A DNA stretch of 64,000 nucleotides from Sabellastarte sp. h YS-2021 (lineage: Eukaryota > Annelida > Polychaeta > Sabellida > Sabellidae): contig OZ024931.1 of assembly GCA_964017235.1 (NCBI GenBank), positions 119,485,530 to 119,549,529 on the forward strand, in the 5' to 3' direction. A program made the translations under genes and the position numbers. Each line of letters starts with the position of its first letter. The first letter of the stretch is position 1. The notes under the pieces are model-generated. The model saw only the letters and a program-made list of their open reading frames with translations. It searched no databases and was not told the DNA's origin. Shown here piece by piece: positions 1-12,439 of this stretch.

Positions 1-44
1 TAGGATAGCACTCCTCAGGCTTTAGGTGACCAAGGATAGTTTAA

Positions 45-700
45 TTGACCTGTACCCAGAACATGATTCAGAACTGGAGGCTTTATACGACAGCCCAACA
101 GACAGGGCATCAGTCTCCTTCTGACTCAGAGGCAGATCCAGCTGACTCAAAATCGCTTCACACAGAGGATCAGAGCTACAGAGAAACTATTAAGGCTATC
201 AGATCCTATATGAGGGGGTCGTTCATCCCAAAGCAAGAATATGTCTGCAGTTCCCATTAGGATAACCCAAGGACTGGCAGCACCAGGATGGTCTCTTTCG
301 CAATGCCATTGTATGATTGGTTCTGTTCCAGGTTCCAGCAAATGAACTTGCAACTTCTTCAAAGCCACATTTCCAAATCAGGGGACAGAAACTGGCTGCA
401 AATCGATAAGATCATCAAGCCTCCCTGGTCTCAGATAAAGTGGTACACTATGCACCCAGGTCCATACCCAGCTGTGTCCCTTCTGGGCAAATCGATGCAT
501 GATAACATTAGACTTTTGTTCAGTGACATGATAGGCATGCAAAGGCAGGTCCTCACAAAAGACTGAAAAAGTGCTCACTAAATTTAGATCTTTCAGCCTC
601 TCAACAGAATGTTTTCTTTGTGCTTGAAAAATCAATGCAGCACATGGCAGATACCATTTTTCCAAGGCTCCAATATGACTCTCTTTCGTTGTGACTCATA
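45..700 (+). pseudogene. Degenerate retroelement fragment (gag-like, then RNase H-flank-like)
   Basis: Two broken plus-strand reading frames. The first (45-260) has an acidic linker rich in S, D and E followed by SYRETIKAIRSYM, reminiscent of gag ends in molluscan DIRS-type elements. The second (288-566) has RFQQMNLQLLQSHI and a W-containing block resembling the region between reverse transcriptase and RNase H. Stops and frame changes abound. The family call is by eye and tentative. Confidence 0.35.
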
Positions 701-2200
701 CTTGGAGTGCCTCAAACCCATCAAGTCCTGAAACATGGTGTGCCCTTAGGAACAGCCCTCTTTACCACTTAGCTGTCTTCTGACATGCAGTCATTGCCAA
801 AGCCAAGGAGGATATTAGTAAATCTGAGGCTGGTCCCCATCTCACCAAATCAGGTTAGGGTTCCAGCAGGGGCAGCCGTGGTGGTACTTCCAGTCTTACC
901 ATACTGACAGGCACTGACGCAGGGATGAAAGCAGGAACAAGTCCCCTCAAAACCAGGATCAGTCAGACTTAGAACCTCAGCAATGCTTCAACTTTGCAAG
1001 GCTATCAGTCTGACCTAAATCAAGGGTTTCTCAGGCCCACCACAGACAGACGGGAGGCCCGGAACTCCAAAATAGGGATTCTTCTATAAGACAAAACAGT
1101 TGTTCTGTATGGCAGTCCATGTCTCTAATAGGCAAAAGTAAAGGGGAATCAGTAGTGCCACTAAGCCAACCAAATTTGTGCTGTCTTATCAGGAAGGGGA
1201 TAGTATCAGGGATGAAAAAGAGACTAAATACACAGTCCCAAGGCCCAAGGTGGAGGAAGTAAGGGTTGACATTTGGTAAGTCAAGGATATTAACAAGACC
1301 GCAAATGCCGAATAAAATTTTATTTTATATAATTAGTGATGTTAGTAATTTACATATATAACTATACCCACTTAACCAGAGTTGCAAGTGGTGACCTTGC
1401 AAATAGGTCACCCAAACTTAAAAGTTTAAACTAAATTATAATTGATTGCAACTCATTACAGTGTATTAACTTTAACATTAGAGTCCAACATGTATTTGCT
1501 TGTGAAAGTAGACACAGACTACAACACTAAAAACACATTAAATTAATTACATTCATTATAAGAAATTACTGAGTGATATGTATACAGAAATGCACGACTC
1601 AACATAGTATAAGTTATGTAATTTGAATCATAAGAAATGTAGAGAGAAGTTGCACTTGAAATACACATGAATGCACATTACAGCAAATTATTGCATGGGT
1701 AGTATGCTAAACTCAGCAAATGTTATTTAAATCAATACTTCCAACAAATAACATATGTAAAGGTTGTCATTAAAACACTTTTAAAAATAATTACATCACA
1801 GATAGTTTAACACAGAACAGACAACAAAGCATAAAGCCATCTTAAAGGGGTAGATACACAATGATAATGCACTCATTTCAATTCTTATGTCAGCTGCTCA
1901 TGTAAGCACATTAAGTTAAAAACCTCTTGTTAAGAATTGTAAATGCATACATGAGTGAGTTAACACATGTAAATAAGTTGTAACTCAATGAAATAACACA
2001 TCAAACACCCAGACTAAACAGGGTAGTGGTAGATAAGAAGAAAAAAGAATACACTCAAATAAGGAAGACAAAGCCAGCCTTATACATATTAATTAGCAAA
2101 CACTGTTCCAAATGTCTCAACAACCCCATTTGCATCGGAGGGGTCAGCAACTATGTAAGTGTACACCGAATCCAAAGAGCATGTGCCATGGTCTTTTATT
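700..2200. other. No gene seen; decayed repeat, then AT-rich DNA
   Basis: 700-1300 reads like more decayed retroelement (glycine/arginine-rich broken frames). 1300-2200 is AT-rich without recognisable coding or RNA features. Confidence 0.4.
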
Positions 2201-2210
2201 CTTTGCAAAT

Positions 2211-2916
2211 CTATGTTCTGGTTAAAGGCCAGGGTAGCCCATGATCGTCTAAATGTGTGAAAATTGTGATATTCTGGATCCAGGCTCTCCCTGTGTAGAA
2301 TTTTTTCAAGTGTGACCGTGCCCTAACTTGGGTGATAGGGATGTGTTCTATACAAAACAAAGGGTCATTATGTAAGGCTGGATAAGTCTTCTGCATATTA
2401 AGAAAGTTGGTGACTGGACAGAAACTCTGATTGGCCAATTGTGGAAGCAAAATAAAGGAACCTTGGTTCGAAGCCTGCAGTGACTTACTCCATTTTACTA
2501 ACACAATGATACTAGTATCATTAAGTAACACATCTTCCCTGCATAACTGTTTTTGAATATCAAAAGAAAGTCTAGAAGATGGAAGTAAATTCGAGAAAAA
2601 AACCAAAGAACGGGAATAAGTACAAAGTTTTGAACACTAAGTGATATGGAAAAAGCTCACAACATTAAATGATCAGAGTCAAGGAGGAGATGTCAAAAAT
2701 CCCTTTAAATTTAGGAGGGTTCCTGATGGAGAAATTAACTGTTTTTAACATATGCTTAACTTTGTCATGCTCAAACACAGTAGCTGGAAGTTCGAACCAC
2801 TTCAATTGAGATTTGATGGCCGAAATATAATTAAGTATGGAAACATGTTTGAGGCCATTGTAAGCGAAACATTCAATGAACATGAGTACTGTACTCAATT
2901 TTAGGTCAGTGCCCAT
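2211..2916 (-). pseudogene. DIRS tyrosine recombinase relic
   Basis: The N-terminal part (2916-2665) has NYISAIKSQLKWFELP and VKHMLKTV, typical of the core-binding domain. The catalytic part (2606-2211) has IIVLVKWSKSLQ, ILLPQL, a CPVTNFL block and PITQVRARSHLKK. Where family members show an HSxRRGGA-like box this copy reads THLDDHGLPW, so a catalytic Arg is probably lost. The two parts are in different frames, so this is a pseudogene. Confidence 0.7.
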
Positions 2917-3083
2917 GTTTTAGGTCTGAATGAATAAGTTAATCTATGAGAAACTCTGGCCATCCATGCAGAAGCCGAAGGTGAAAGATCTACAATAAAA
3001 ATAAAAGATCATATGTCATAATTAATTTGATAAAAGCCCTGGTAGATGTCATACCAGATAGGGTTCATAATCATACTATGAAG

Positions 3084-3510
3084 TTAGATGTAGTTGTCTT
3101 TCATTTGACTCCATCTGGAAAGTACATCAGTTTTACGATTTTGTTTGCCAGGTATGTGAATAACTGCAATTTCTGTGTCAAATATGGCTGCTATCAGCCA
3201 GTTGTTTTGAATAATGGCACCTAAGTGCTTGCATTTTGTATACCCCTTATTGCAAACAGTAACAACAGCCAGGTTGTCTACTTTGAATACGACGCGATGA
3301 TGATGCCTCAAATGATCCCAAACCCTAAGAGCCACAAGAATGTTCAGCATTTCATATTGCATTATATTGGATTCAGAATTCAGCTGGCATTCTTTAGGTA
3401 TAGAGGTGGTATAAACCTGGCTACCCCAAACCCCCCATGCCTACCAATCATGGATCTATTTCTATGGACTCATGACAGTAGTGATTCGTGTGGTCATATG
3501 TGGTGAGATC
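3084..3510 (-). pseudogene. DIRS-type RNase H relic
   Basis: The open piece 3362-3084 reads EMLNILVALRVW, VVFKVDNLAVV, then IHIPGKQNRKTDVLSRW. These match the Glu, the VDN aspartate and the HIPGKxNxxADxLSR block of retroelement RNase H, with A changed to T in the last block. Another in-phase-like fragment lies just upstream to 3510, separated by stops. Confidence 0.75.
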
Positions 3511-3683
3511 ATTAAAAGTAGGCATAATTGCCTAAAACCATGCTATGTCTGTCTTTATGTTGTTGTTGACTGAAATATTATTGTTTGTTGATTCTCGTGA
3601 GGCATTCAACAACCTATTAGTGAAATATCTAGGAGATTTCACACACTTATGAATAAACATGGTACTGCCTATGAATGATTGCA

Positions 3684-3919
3684 GGGCCAGGGTGGCAGAG
3701 TGGCAACACTCTTGCCTCCCACCTCTGAGGCCGGGGTTCAGTTCCAGGCACAGCCTCAAGTGGGAAAGCTAGTAATTGCTTATCGTTGGTCGGCAGTTTA
3801 CAGTACAGAACCCTGATGAACTGTATGTACTGGTTTCCTCTGCCCTTCCAAATACCTGTTGTGATATGACCTGTACAGTGTTGAAAGCGACACAAAACCT
3901 CAAATAAATAATAAATGAT
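3684..3919 (+). mobile_element. tRNA-derived SINE, family 1, copy 1
   Basis: The head has Pol III-type boxes: A box TGGCAGAGTGG and B box GGTTCAGTTCC. The body is shared with five other copies here, and the tail is AAATAAATAATAA. Flanked by TGATTGCA at 3676-3683 and 3920-3927. Confidence 0.8.
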
Positions 3920-3984
3920 TGATTGCAATTGTCATTTTCTAATTGTCTTCTGTCTTTGTCTACATGATTACATTTTTCAATGAT

Positions 3985-4402
3985 CAGTATCAGTCTTATC
4001 AGGTGAAAAGTCTATGATTTTTGTATACTCTTATCAAGTACTGATTTTTTCACAAAATCCTGTATAATCTTCATTGTGTACGCATGTAAAAATATCTCTG
4101 GAGGATAATTCCTCACCTTTGTCACATAATTGGTGATTTTTATATTGCATATAAGAGCTATCATTACCAGTAGTTTCTGTTACTGATGTGGCTGTATTAT
4201 CTACATTAAGACCAGAAGTTTGATCTTCTGTGGCTTTGACACCATCTGTCCCTATATCTTGCTCAGCTTTACACCCCCATCTTGGAAAGAAACTGATTGA
4301 TCTCTTGTCCATCAAAAGTCCCAATATAGCAGAATGATTATTGTTTGCACTAAGGTTTTGTTTGCTTGTTTGTTGGATCTTATAAGGTGTAACCTTATTG
4401 GG
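3985..4402 (-). repeat. Direct repeat copy 1 (about 0.42 kb)
   Basis: Near-identical over most of its length to 5663-6107 in the same orientation. On the minus strand both share an open stretch with QNLSANNNHSAILGLLMDK and RSISFF. It interrupts the DIRS relic right after the reverse transcriptase. Its nature is unknown: a duplicated gag piece, a split direct repeat or an independent element. Confidence 0.7.
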
Positions 4403-4409
4403 TTTTCCT

Positions 4410-5385
4410 GTGAGTGTCAATCATAATGGCTAGACAATTATATAAGTGGGTAGGACGGACCAACTTCTTAGAACCGATTGGGAAACCTAACCTTTCCAGA
4501 AGGCCCAACAAAAATCACATTGGATGTCAGTATTGGATTTGGAGGCACACCCTTTCATGTCATCTACGAGTATGTGCAATAGCCCTGTTGGGTCATAAGA
4601 AACCTGAAGAAATTGGTTAATTGAGCCATGACCATACTACCTGATCTGTGGCTGAATGGACAATATTGATCACTGTAATACAAACCCCTCCATCTTAGAC
4701 ATAAGAGGTTGAAGTCACTGGGGTCAATGCACAGTTGTTTAACAGCTCTTAAAAGGTCAAATTTATTTGTACAGCATCCTCCCCCAACCTTCTCAAGGTC
4801 TCTGTAATGTTATCCACAGAGGGATGCTGTAATTTATAAACAGTGTCCAAATATATGTTTGCAGGGTGAAATAATTTATTAAATTTGCTATAGGCCAACT
4901 CATATCAATGATCATGCACCTGGTGTCAATATCTTGTTTATCTCTTGACATAAAAGCCGAAATGTGAATACTGTTGCCATAAGGAGGGTCTGAAAAAAAT
5001 ATTATGGCCCCATGAGCTAATTCTATATGTAAGTAATTATCAACATGCTGAGGGAATGTGGTTGTAGAAGCATGATTTTCAGGGTCATTATTTAGAAGTG
5101 CCTCTTGGAGATAAGGAAAATCTAGGGGAAAACCATATTTGATGAAATGGGGTAATTGCCAAAGCAATAGTCTTGAGCTAGATATTCAAATAATTCAAAA
5201 TTGATTTTAGAAGGCAGAAGTACATGTGCATCCTGGAAATTGTACTTGCCAGTATCTCTTACCAACCTATGAATTGCTACTGGATCATAATTATTTTCTG
5301 TAATGACAATTTTTGGCTTTGAAGGTGGTTTGTGTTGGTCAAAAGCCAGATTGTTAATTGGTAAGAAACCTAACGCATTCTTTTG
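4410..5385 (-). pseudogene. DIRS-type reverse transcriptase relic
   Basis: The longest open piece (5167-4793) reads HFIKYGFPLDF, then VDNYLHIELAHGAI, then AFMSRDKQDIDTRCMIIDMSW, matching the fingers domain of DIRS reverse transcriptases. Upstream, LLPSKINFELFEYL fits the entry to this domain. Downstream (4740-4410), in shifted frames, come LLCLRWRGLYYSDQ and a Y-V-D-D catalytic block. The parts lie in different frames with internal stops, so no functional enzyme is made. Confidence 0.72.
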
Positions 5386-5662
5386 CTACTTTGAGCATTG
5401 GTGCGGATCTGTAGATTTATCACTAATTGTTCGAACATTATCCTTTTTGATTGTGTCTTTACCGAGCTTAGTTGCAGTTATGATAACACACGAGTTTGTG
5501 AGATCTATAAACAAATGCAGCTCACTACACGGGTCTGTGTCAGGCTTACTCAAGGCTACAAGTGCACACGGGTCTGTGTCACACCCACGCAAGGTCACAT
5601 GTGTGATGTCACATGAATTGTCAGTGTGATTCGCTGTGTTAGCCTGTTGTCAGCTGAAACCC

Positions 5663-6107
5663 AAGTATCAGTCTTATCGGGTGAAAAGTCTCCAAGTGTA
5701 TGATTTTTATACTCTTATCAAGTACTGATTTTTTTTACAAAAACCTGTATAATCATCACTGTTTGCATGTTAAAATGTCTCTGGAGGATAATTCCTCACC
5801 TTTGTCACATAAGAAGTGATAGCGACGTCTGGGTCCAGACTTTGATGTACCATACTTTGATATGACCTATCATTATCAGTAGTTTTTGTTACTGATATGG
5901 CTGTATTATATACATATTTAGACCAGAAGTTTGATCTTCTGTGCCTCTGACACCATCTGTCCCAATATCTTGCTCAGCTTTACCCCACATGAGAAGAAAC
6001 TTATTGATCTCTTGTCCATCAAAAGTCCCAATATAGCAGAATGATTATTGTTTGCACTGAGGTTTTGTTCGCCTGTTTGTTGGATCTTATAAGGTATAAC
6101 CTTATTG
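5663..6107 (-). repeat. Direct repeat copy 2 (about 0.44 kb)
   Basis: Partner of 3985-4402. It differs by small indels, including an extra block near 5820-5870. It lies upstream (minus sense) of the reverse transcriptase relic, where a gag gene would be expected. Confidence 0.7.
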
Positions 6108-6160
6108 GTACTACCAGAGATGGGACTGATGGTGTTATTTTTAGCTTTGTAAAAGAACCT

Positions 6161-6757
6161 GGGGCCGTATTCATAAAACTTGCTGAGATCAAATTTTGTC
6201 TCAAGTCTGAGACTGCTTTTGGTCTCAAACTTGTTGCTATTCACAAAATAGTTGAGACCAAATTTAATCTCAGATTTGGTCTCAAACTTAAGACTGGTAC
6301 ATAGTTGGCTCAAATATTTTGGTAAAAGTCTCAAGCATTATTTCACCTTAACTGAGATTCATGTTTTAACTTTTTATGGCTTAATGTAAAGTAGAAATAA
6401 TTTACAACATATATAATACTTGGCCTAAACTTTTGTAACAATGGATACCCCAAACTTTGGTTTCAAAAGTACCTTACTTTGAGACACTTTTCAATAGTGA
6501 TTTCTGACTGCATAGCAACAAAGAAGTAGATCATGTGACATGAAAAATAAAAAACAGTTGACACAATTTTCAATTTATTTCTTATTTTAATAGGCAGTAT
6601 GATTTTTGTTAAGAATTAAAACACACAAAAACTATTGATCTTTTAAAAATTATTGGATATATTTGCAAGTTTATGGTTTGTTTACATTGGAAAAACTTGA
6701 GACTGGTCTCAGCTTGGTCTCAGCTGAGAACCTGTTTGTGAATACAAAGTTGAGGGG
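6161..6757. mobile_element. Non-autonomous DNA transposon with GTATTCA termini
   Basis: Left end GGGGCCGTATTCATAAAACT; right end, inverted, CTTTGTATTCACAAACAGG. Inside each end are many GTCTCA/TGAGAC motifs in both orientations. No coding capacity. Target duplication not resolved. Confidence 0.55.
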
Positions 6758-6759
6758 AA

Positions 6760-8130
6760 TCGTATGAGGGGAGCTTACATAGACTACTGACAAAAGATAG
6801 ATCCTGAGGCCACTTGACTTTCTTTTAAGCATCTTTATAAACCTTTTTTTCTGAATGGCAATAAGTAAAATGTCTAAATTACCTCATTGTCTGAGAATTC
6901 CTAAGTGCCTGGAGGGATGGTATGAGTACATCCTCCTCTTTGGTCCCTTCATGTAGTTGCTGTTCTGCCCCTGTCATGGTTCTGGTCCCTGGTGTCTGCT
7001 GTACCTGTCTCTGCTGTTGTTCCAGCTGACTGCCTGACATCTGGTGAGTACAGAAAATAAAGTAGGAGAGCCAGCAAGCTTGTTATGAACTGTGGGATAA
7101 CATGTATTATAGAGGGGTGGCAGTAGCTCATTAATGATACTGACAGGAAACTGTTACTTAATTGTCTCACCTGTTCTCTTCTTGGCGACTGTGTTACATT
7201 CTGAATTAAGGTGACCTTCTTGAGCTTGCAACTTACTAGCCATGTCAGCTACCACAAGTCTATCTTTAGCAGCCTGTTCCTCTGACACATTGAAATGATA
7301 TTCTTTAGTTCTCCAATAAGTAAGATTTGTGTACTGATAGTCTTAGGAGTCTGATCTGCGCTAGAGTTAACAAAAAGACTACTGCCACTTACTTCCCTGT
7401 AGTTTTTGCCTGTTGCTCTGAGACTAGTGTATCTGACTGATTCAAGAGACTCGCCTGTGTATTAGTGTCCTGAGAATTGTCTTGATCCTCTGAAGTTCCT
7501 GATCTGAGGGGACATTGCCTATGAAGTGGAGGCTCATGGGTTGACCGCACCCACTACAATCCTTGGCTGCCATTGTCACTTTGATGTCCCATCTAACTGA
7601 TACACAAGTACAGATAAAACCACATAAATTACAAAAATCCAGTTTAAAACCATAAAATAGAATAATAACCGAAATGGGACAGGTAATTACTAAAACACAA
7701 ATAAGGAGGAGCCAGTGACTGAACCACCTTCCCTTAGTGAGGTAAGGTCGCAAGAGAGACTGGCATGTGCCTCCTAGATATAGATCTAAAGTTTGGAATG
7801 TGCATATCAGTATTCAGAGAGACATGCATGCTATTATCTACTGAAATATAATTAAAAACATAAAATATGGCAGCATGCTAATGATTCATAAATTTATTAT
7901 TTGTACAAAATTTCAAACATACAGCCTACTATTTGATATTTTGACCGTTCATCTCAATACTTAGGCTGTTTTTTTAGATTTGCCTTTTACTCATTTAAAT
8001 ACATAATCAGCATATTAAAAGTTAACGCAAGTAAAAATGTCTATTAATTCCATATGCATCTCTGCATCTATCTTTGTTGTCAAGCTATAAATGTGATGGA
8101 TAACATTTCCAATATGGTTGAGCCATTTAC
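6760..8130. other. No confident gene; possible decayed transposon frames
   Basis: Minus-strand frames at 7170-6949 and 7753-7442 are too short and broken to assign. The minus strand near 7480-7190 has Lys/Arg-rich stretches that could be a decayed Myb/SANT-like region, but this is a guess. 7800-8130 is AT-rich with nothing recognisable. Confidence 0.25.
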
Positions 8131-8173
8131 TAATCAAAGCTGAAGAAATATATCAATGTAATGCTTATTGTTA

Positions 8174-9235
8174 CTTGCCGTTTTGAAACCATTGGCAGTT
8201 TCGAAATGGCCATGGCTGTTTTGATACAGCCAAATAACTCTGATGGCCATTCGAAACCTAGGAGATGTTTCAAAATGGCTTGGCCGTTTTGAAACCACCT
8301 CACTGGTTTTTAACAACCAGTACTTCAATAATTGTTTTTAAATATATAATGTTAATTGTTACATTTATTTATTTATTTGGGGTTTTACGTCGTTTTCAAC
8401 AATGTACAGGTCATATCACGACGGGTAGTTGGAAGGACAGAGGAAACCGAATATACAGTTGATCAAGTTTCTGTACTGTAAACTGACGACCAACGGTAAG
8501 CAACTACAAGCTTTCCCACTTAAGGCCATGCCGGGAATAGAACCCCGGCCTCAGAGGTGAGAGGTGAGAGTGTTACCACTATGCCACCATGGCCCCGTCA
8601 GTTGTTACAAATATGTAGTGGCACTAATATATTATATAACTAGTATACTTTTTATGATCTTTACAATGCAATTTTGATGTCCAGCTTTATAAAGGCATGC
8701 CATTGAAGATGTGTTAAAAACAATGTTGATCATATCCAGTTGTTTGTACTTTCTTATAATTAAAGGACTTTTCTTTGATTTCTTAATAACAGGGGAAATC
8801 CAATCAACTGATTACTTAAAGAGTGATTAACAAATCACCATCAAAGGAATAACTAACACAGGGTCAGGGAGGAGACATTTTTTCATGTGGATTGTTTTTA
8901 GGTGTAAAGGTTAATTGCTCTTAATTTCTGTTATTTTCAGGTTATAGACCAATCACAAACAAATACGTATATTAAAACAACAGGCACAATTGAAGTTCAT
9001 AGCTTCCTATAGCTGCTGAAGTCACTAATAGCCTGTATATGAAATCCTTTCAATTCAAAGGAACTGTTGAAGATAAAAGCTTAAATAATTCTGATCAGTT
9101 AGGTTTTGAAACAGCCAAGCCGTTTTGAAACCAAGTAAGGTTTTGAAACGGCCAAATAAATAGTTTATCCATTTCAAAATGGCCATTGGCTGTTTTGAAA
9201 TGGCCAAGGTTGTGAAACGGCCATGAACACTTGGC
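8174..9235. repeat. Paired clusters of TTTTGAAAC-GCC motifs, putative transposon ends
   Basis: 8174-8312 and 9104-9232 are both filled with short repeats of the form GTTTTGAAACGGCC in both orientations, often forming palindromes through TGGCCA. The space between has SINE copy 2 and no coding sequence. They look like subterminal repeats of one non-autonomous element. Confidence 0.5.
8364..8601 (-). mobile_element. tRNA-derived SINE, family 1, copy 2
   Basis: Full-length reverse copy with TTTATTTATT tail complement, shared body, B box near 8540 and A box near 8585. Flanked by TTGTTACA at 8356-8363 and 8602-8609. Confidence 0.82.
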
Positions 9236-9329
9236 CATTATTATCATCCGTAATTTAAATGTATCAATCCCAATATACAATGAATATGACAATTTTTTAT
9301 TGAGAAGGATTGGTGTAGAAAATAACAAG

Positions 9330-11450
9330 GTTCAGTAGATAAAAAAGATCCAATATTTTTGTGCTATAACTGCCATTCCTATATTCAGCATGGTCCCATT
9401 AATGCACATAAGAGGCCCAAAGTAATTTTCCTCTATCCATTGATTTAGTTTAGGTATTTGCATGATATAGGGGTGGATTCAACTCCTGAATGTGAGAAAG
9501 CTGTGTGCCTATCAAATATGACCCTGACTGTTAAATGGGATGTTAACCCTACCTTTGAAATAATCAGAAGAAATGAGAAACTTATAGTTGATAAAGTACC
9601 CACAATTACCATCACATCTGCTTCCTTAAACAAAAATGATAGGTGTCTTTCATGGATTTGATAGTTATTCATATTAGTTCAATTAAGGGCATTCACTCTA
9701 CTTTATGTAACTATTCCACTGTTAAGACAAGATGCACTCGGAGAGAGCAAAATACTTTACTCAATGTGACCAGCTTCACAAGTGTTATAAAGTATTGTAT
9801 AACAGACTATCTATTGTTTGTATTTGAGGCTATGTAGGAATACTATAAAATGAAACCAAACCTGTAAATTAATTTTCAGTAGATGTCTCCCCACTGAGGA
9901 ACACATGCATGCTTGAAAACACACACACAGACACTGAATAAATATTTTGTGGGTATTTAGGGAGTTCACAATAGTGTGTCTCTCCCTCTAGCTGACATAA
10001 ATATAAGTGTTAATTGATAAAATGGACACAAAGTGTACCAGAAACCACTGAGCACACACATCCACCATGGTGGCATTTCAAAAGTTTTGAAAGTTTATTG
10101 GTACCCAGAATATCAACTGGATGTTTCATAAAATGTAAACAATTTTTCCCACAGCTAACTCCTTCATACTAAAAAATTATCATCAAAAGTTGTTCATTAC
10201 TTTTGTAGAAATATCAAGTAGAAAGCTAAAGTCATTAAAATACATTGAAAATAGGACCCCTGAAAATTCAGAATTAGTTACTTATTTCTTTGGATAGGTC
10301 CCACCCATAAAATATACACCACCACTCTGTTGATTATCTTTATGTCAATAAAATGAGAAATATTTTTTAACAAAGGTCAACAAGAATTACAAGCTATGTT
10401 TGTGACCTCACAATGAATTGCATTGTGACATCATCAGAAAGCAAAATATTGATTTCCGTATGTGATGAGAGAGAATCATATTTCACTGTACATGCCCAAT
10501 TGAAAATAAGAAAAACTTTCTCCTGACTTTACTTTTCAAACAAATTATATCAAATTTAGAAGAATCCGTCTGTACCTCAGGAAGTATCTGCCCACCAAAT
10601 TCGAGTTCAATTGATGCTATAGTTTTGAGTTATAAGGGCAAAACGGTGCACAGACAGACAGGCAGACAGACACACACAAACTGATCACAATAACCCTCTC
10701 CTATCGTCGAGCGTTAATAAGATCAGGAGCAACCCCAAGTTTGGCAATTGCTGTAGGTGTCCGCAGGATACTTAGTGTAATTCTTTACATGTGGCATTAT
10801 CTGGTGTGTTTTGGGGACCATTAGCTAGTGTTCAAAAATCGGAATGGGAGAACATTATAAATATGTTGAGAATCTGCCCCAATCCTAACTCTACTTACTG
10901 GTCCTAACTGTCTCAACTATGGCTTGGTCAACTCAGGTCACCAGGGGTGCCAGCATGGGTGGCCTTTGTTTACCTTGTCTCCTGGGGCAAACATCAAATG
11001 AAGCTTCCCAGACTGATAGGAATGGCTTCCCACTGCTACAAATTGCCATGCCAGCTACCCAGGATGGCCTCAAGAGTACACTGGTTATCTCCCTTGGCTA
11101 TTCACCAGGATTTGCAAATTTAGAAAAACTCATGCAGGACAGTGGCCAATGTATCACCATGCCAGAAGAGCACTTGAACATACATAGTGCCAGCGGTATT
11201 TAGCACACTATTGACACCCTGTGCCTGAGCAACAGCAGTATGAAAAGCCAGCAACACCAACAAAATAAACAATCAAACTAACCTGCTCCACATGTAGTTG
11301 CACAACATGAAATGAGGACATTGGTTCTTGACCTCGGCAGAAGACACCAGTGCCTAGTCCATTTACTGACCAGTCAAACAGAAACCCACAAGAAGTCATG
11401 TGTCAGCCTACCTGGTTGAACATTGATTATGTGAACATTAATACACCACA
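9330..11450. other. No gene supported
   Basis: Contains short open frames without recognisable motifs, a small palindrome (TCACAATG-5-CATTGTGA near 10409-10430), and a cacagacagacaggcagaca-type simple stretch (10650-10680) of a kind common in invertebrate repeats. Confidence 0.35.
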
Positions 11451-11459
11451 CCCAGATAG

Positions 11460-11860
11460 CACACAGCTGTCCGGCCAATGTTGGGTATTGGTTGGCATTG
11501 TCGGCATGGTCGGCAGATTTGCATTGGGCCAACGCCTGTTTCTGCTTTAGAATTTCCCGCCCCTTTCTACTATATATATGACATCAAATTGAGGCTATTT
11601 TGTAAATTGTGTTCAAGGTTTGGCTGTATTTGAAAGTTTATCCTTTTGTATCAGGGGATATGCAAGTCATCAGGCCTTATCTATTGTATAACATTGTTTA
11701 GTGATAATTGTAGCATATGTAGGATTACACTATATTTAAAAATTCATTTTAATTTTGTTTATATCAGTGATTGTATTTTGGTTTGGGCTGATGCTAGGCC
11801 AACGTTGGGCCACCGGCCAAAAAGCCGTTGGGCCAACTTTGGCAGCCAGCGTCGGACCAA
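11460..11860. mobile_element. MITE-like block with GGCCAACGTTGG motifs
   Basis: Both flanks of a roughly 240-bp AT-rich core carry clustered GGCCAACGTTGGGCC-like palindromic motifs (11468-11540 and 11790-11860). This layout fits a non-autonomous element with subterminal repeats; exact ends are not resolved. Confidence 0.45.
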
Positions 11861-11864
11861 TGGA

Positions 11865-12430
11865 TGTGCTTATGTCTGGGCAGCTTCTCACAAATCTGAA
11901 GAATTCCAACCAACAACAAAGGTAACAGCCTTAGCCACATCTGCCACATCACCCTTGCCATCCAGCTGAAGTCCTCCAAGTCAACACCTATAGCTACAGC
12001 CTGCATCCTCCTCCAGCTGTCCTGAGAAGGACTTAACATATATTTCTCCTTTCAAGGGCCACCCATATATTTCGAAAAGAGAATAGGCTAGTGTTAAAGT
12101 TTGTGAAAAATTCCCCTCATATCAAGACACCTACTGTTTCCAACAATAAGTAATCTCACACAATCACACATTGCTAATAATTTTACCACTTCCCCAGCAG
12201 CAAAAATTTTAAAAGGTAATGTAAAATATTTTTAAAAGGCTTGAACTCTAAATACCAACATATTTTAAATTATTTTAAAGAGGTTGAAACTTGATCCCCA
12301 ATGAAATTTACAAATTAAATTCTTCTATCTAATTTCTAACTTTGCGTGATGTATTGAGATGTGTGAATGTCTCAAAAAAATTGTTTATACATGGCGGTCA
12401 AGGGCTTTTCTTAAACACTTAAGCACATAG
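11865..12430. other. No gene supported
   Basis: A short unassigned open stretch (to about 11970), then AT-rich sequence. Nothing recognisable. Confidence 0.4.
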
Positions 12431-12439
12431 TAATCAGTT

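Larger units (their letters stand above)
2211..5640 (-). mobile_element. Broken DIRS-like retrotransposon
   Basis: Read on the minus strand, the remnants come in the order reverse transcriptase (5385-4410), RNase H (3510-3084), tyrosine recombinase (2916-2211). That order, with a recombinase in place of an integrase, is the hallmark of DIRS elements. The copy is dead: frames are split by stops and shifts. A 0.42-kb repeat and a SINE interrupt it between reverse transcriptase and RNase H. Terminal repeats were not identified, so the outer limits are approximate. Confidence 0.72.

Noticed and set aside
3700..3760. tRNA-like A and B boxes at the SINE heads
   Set aside because: They belong to repeated SINEs with A-rich tails and target duplications; no cloverleaf with a full acceptor stem was seen, so no tRNA gene is called.
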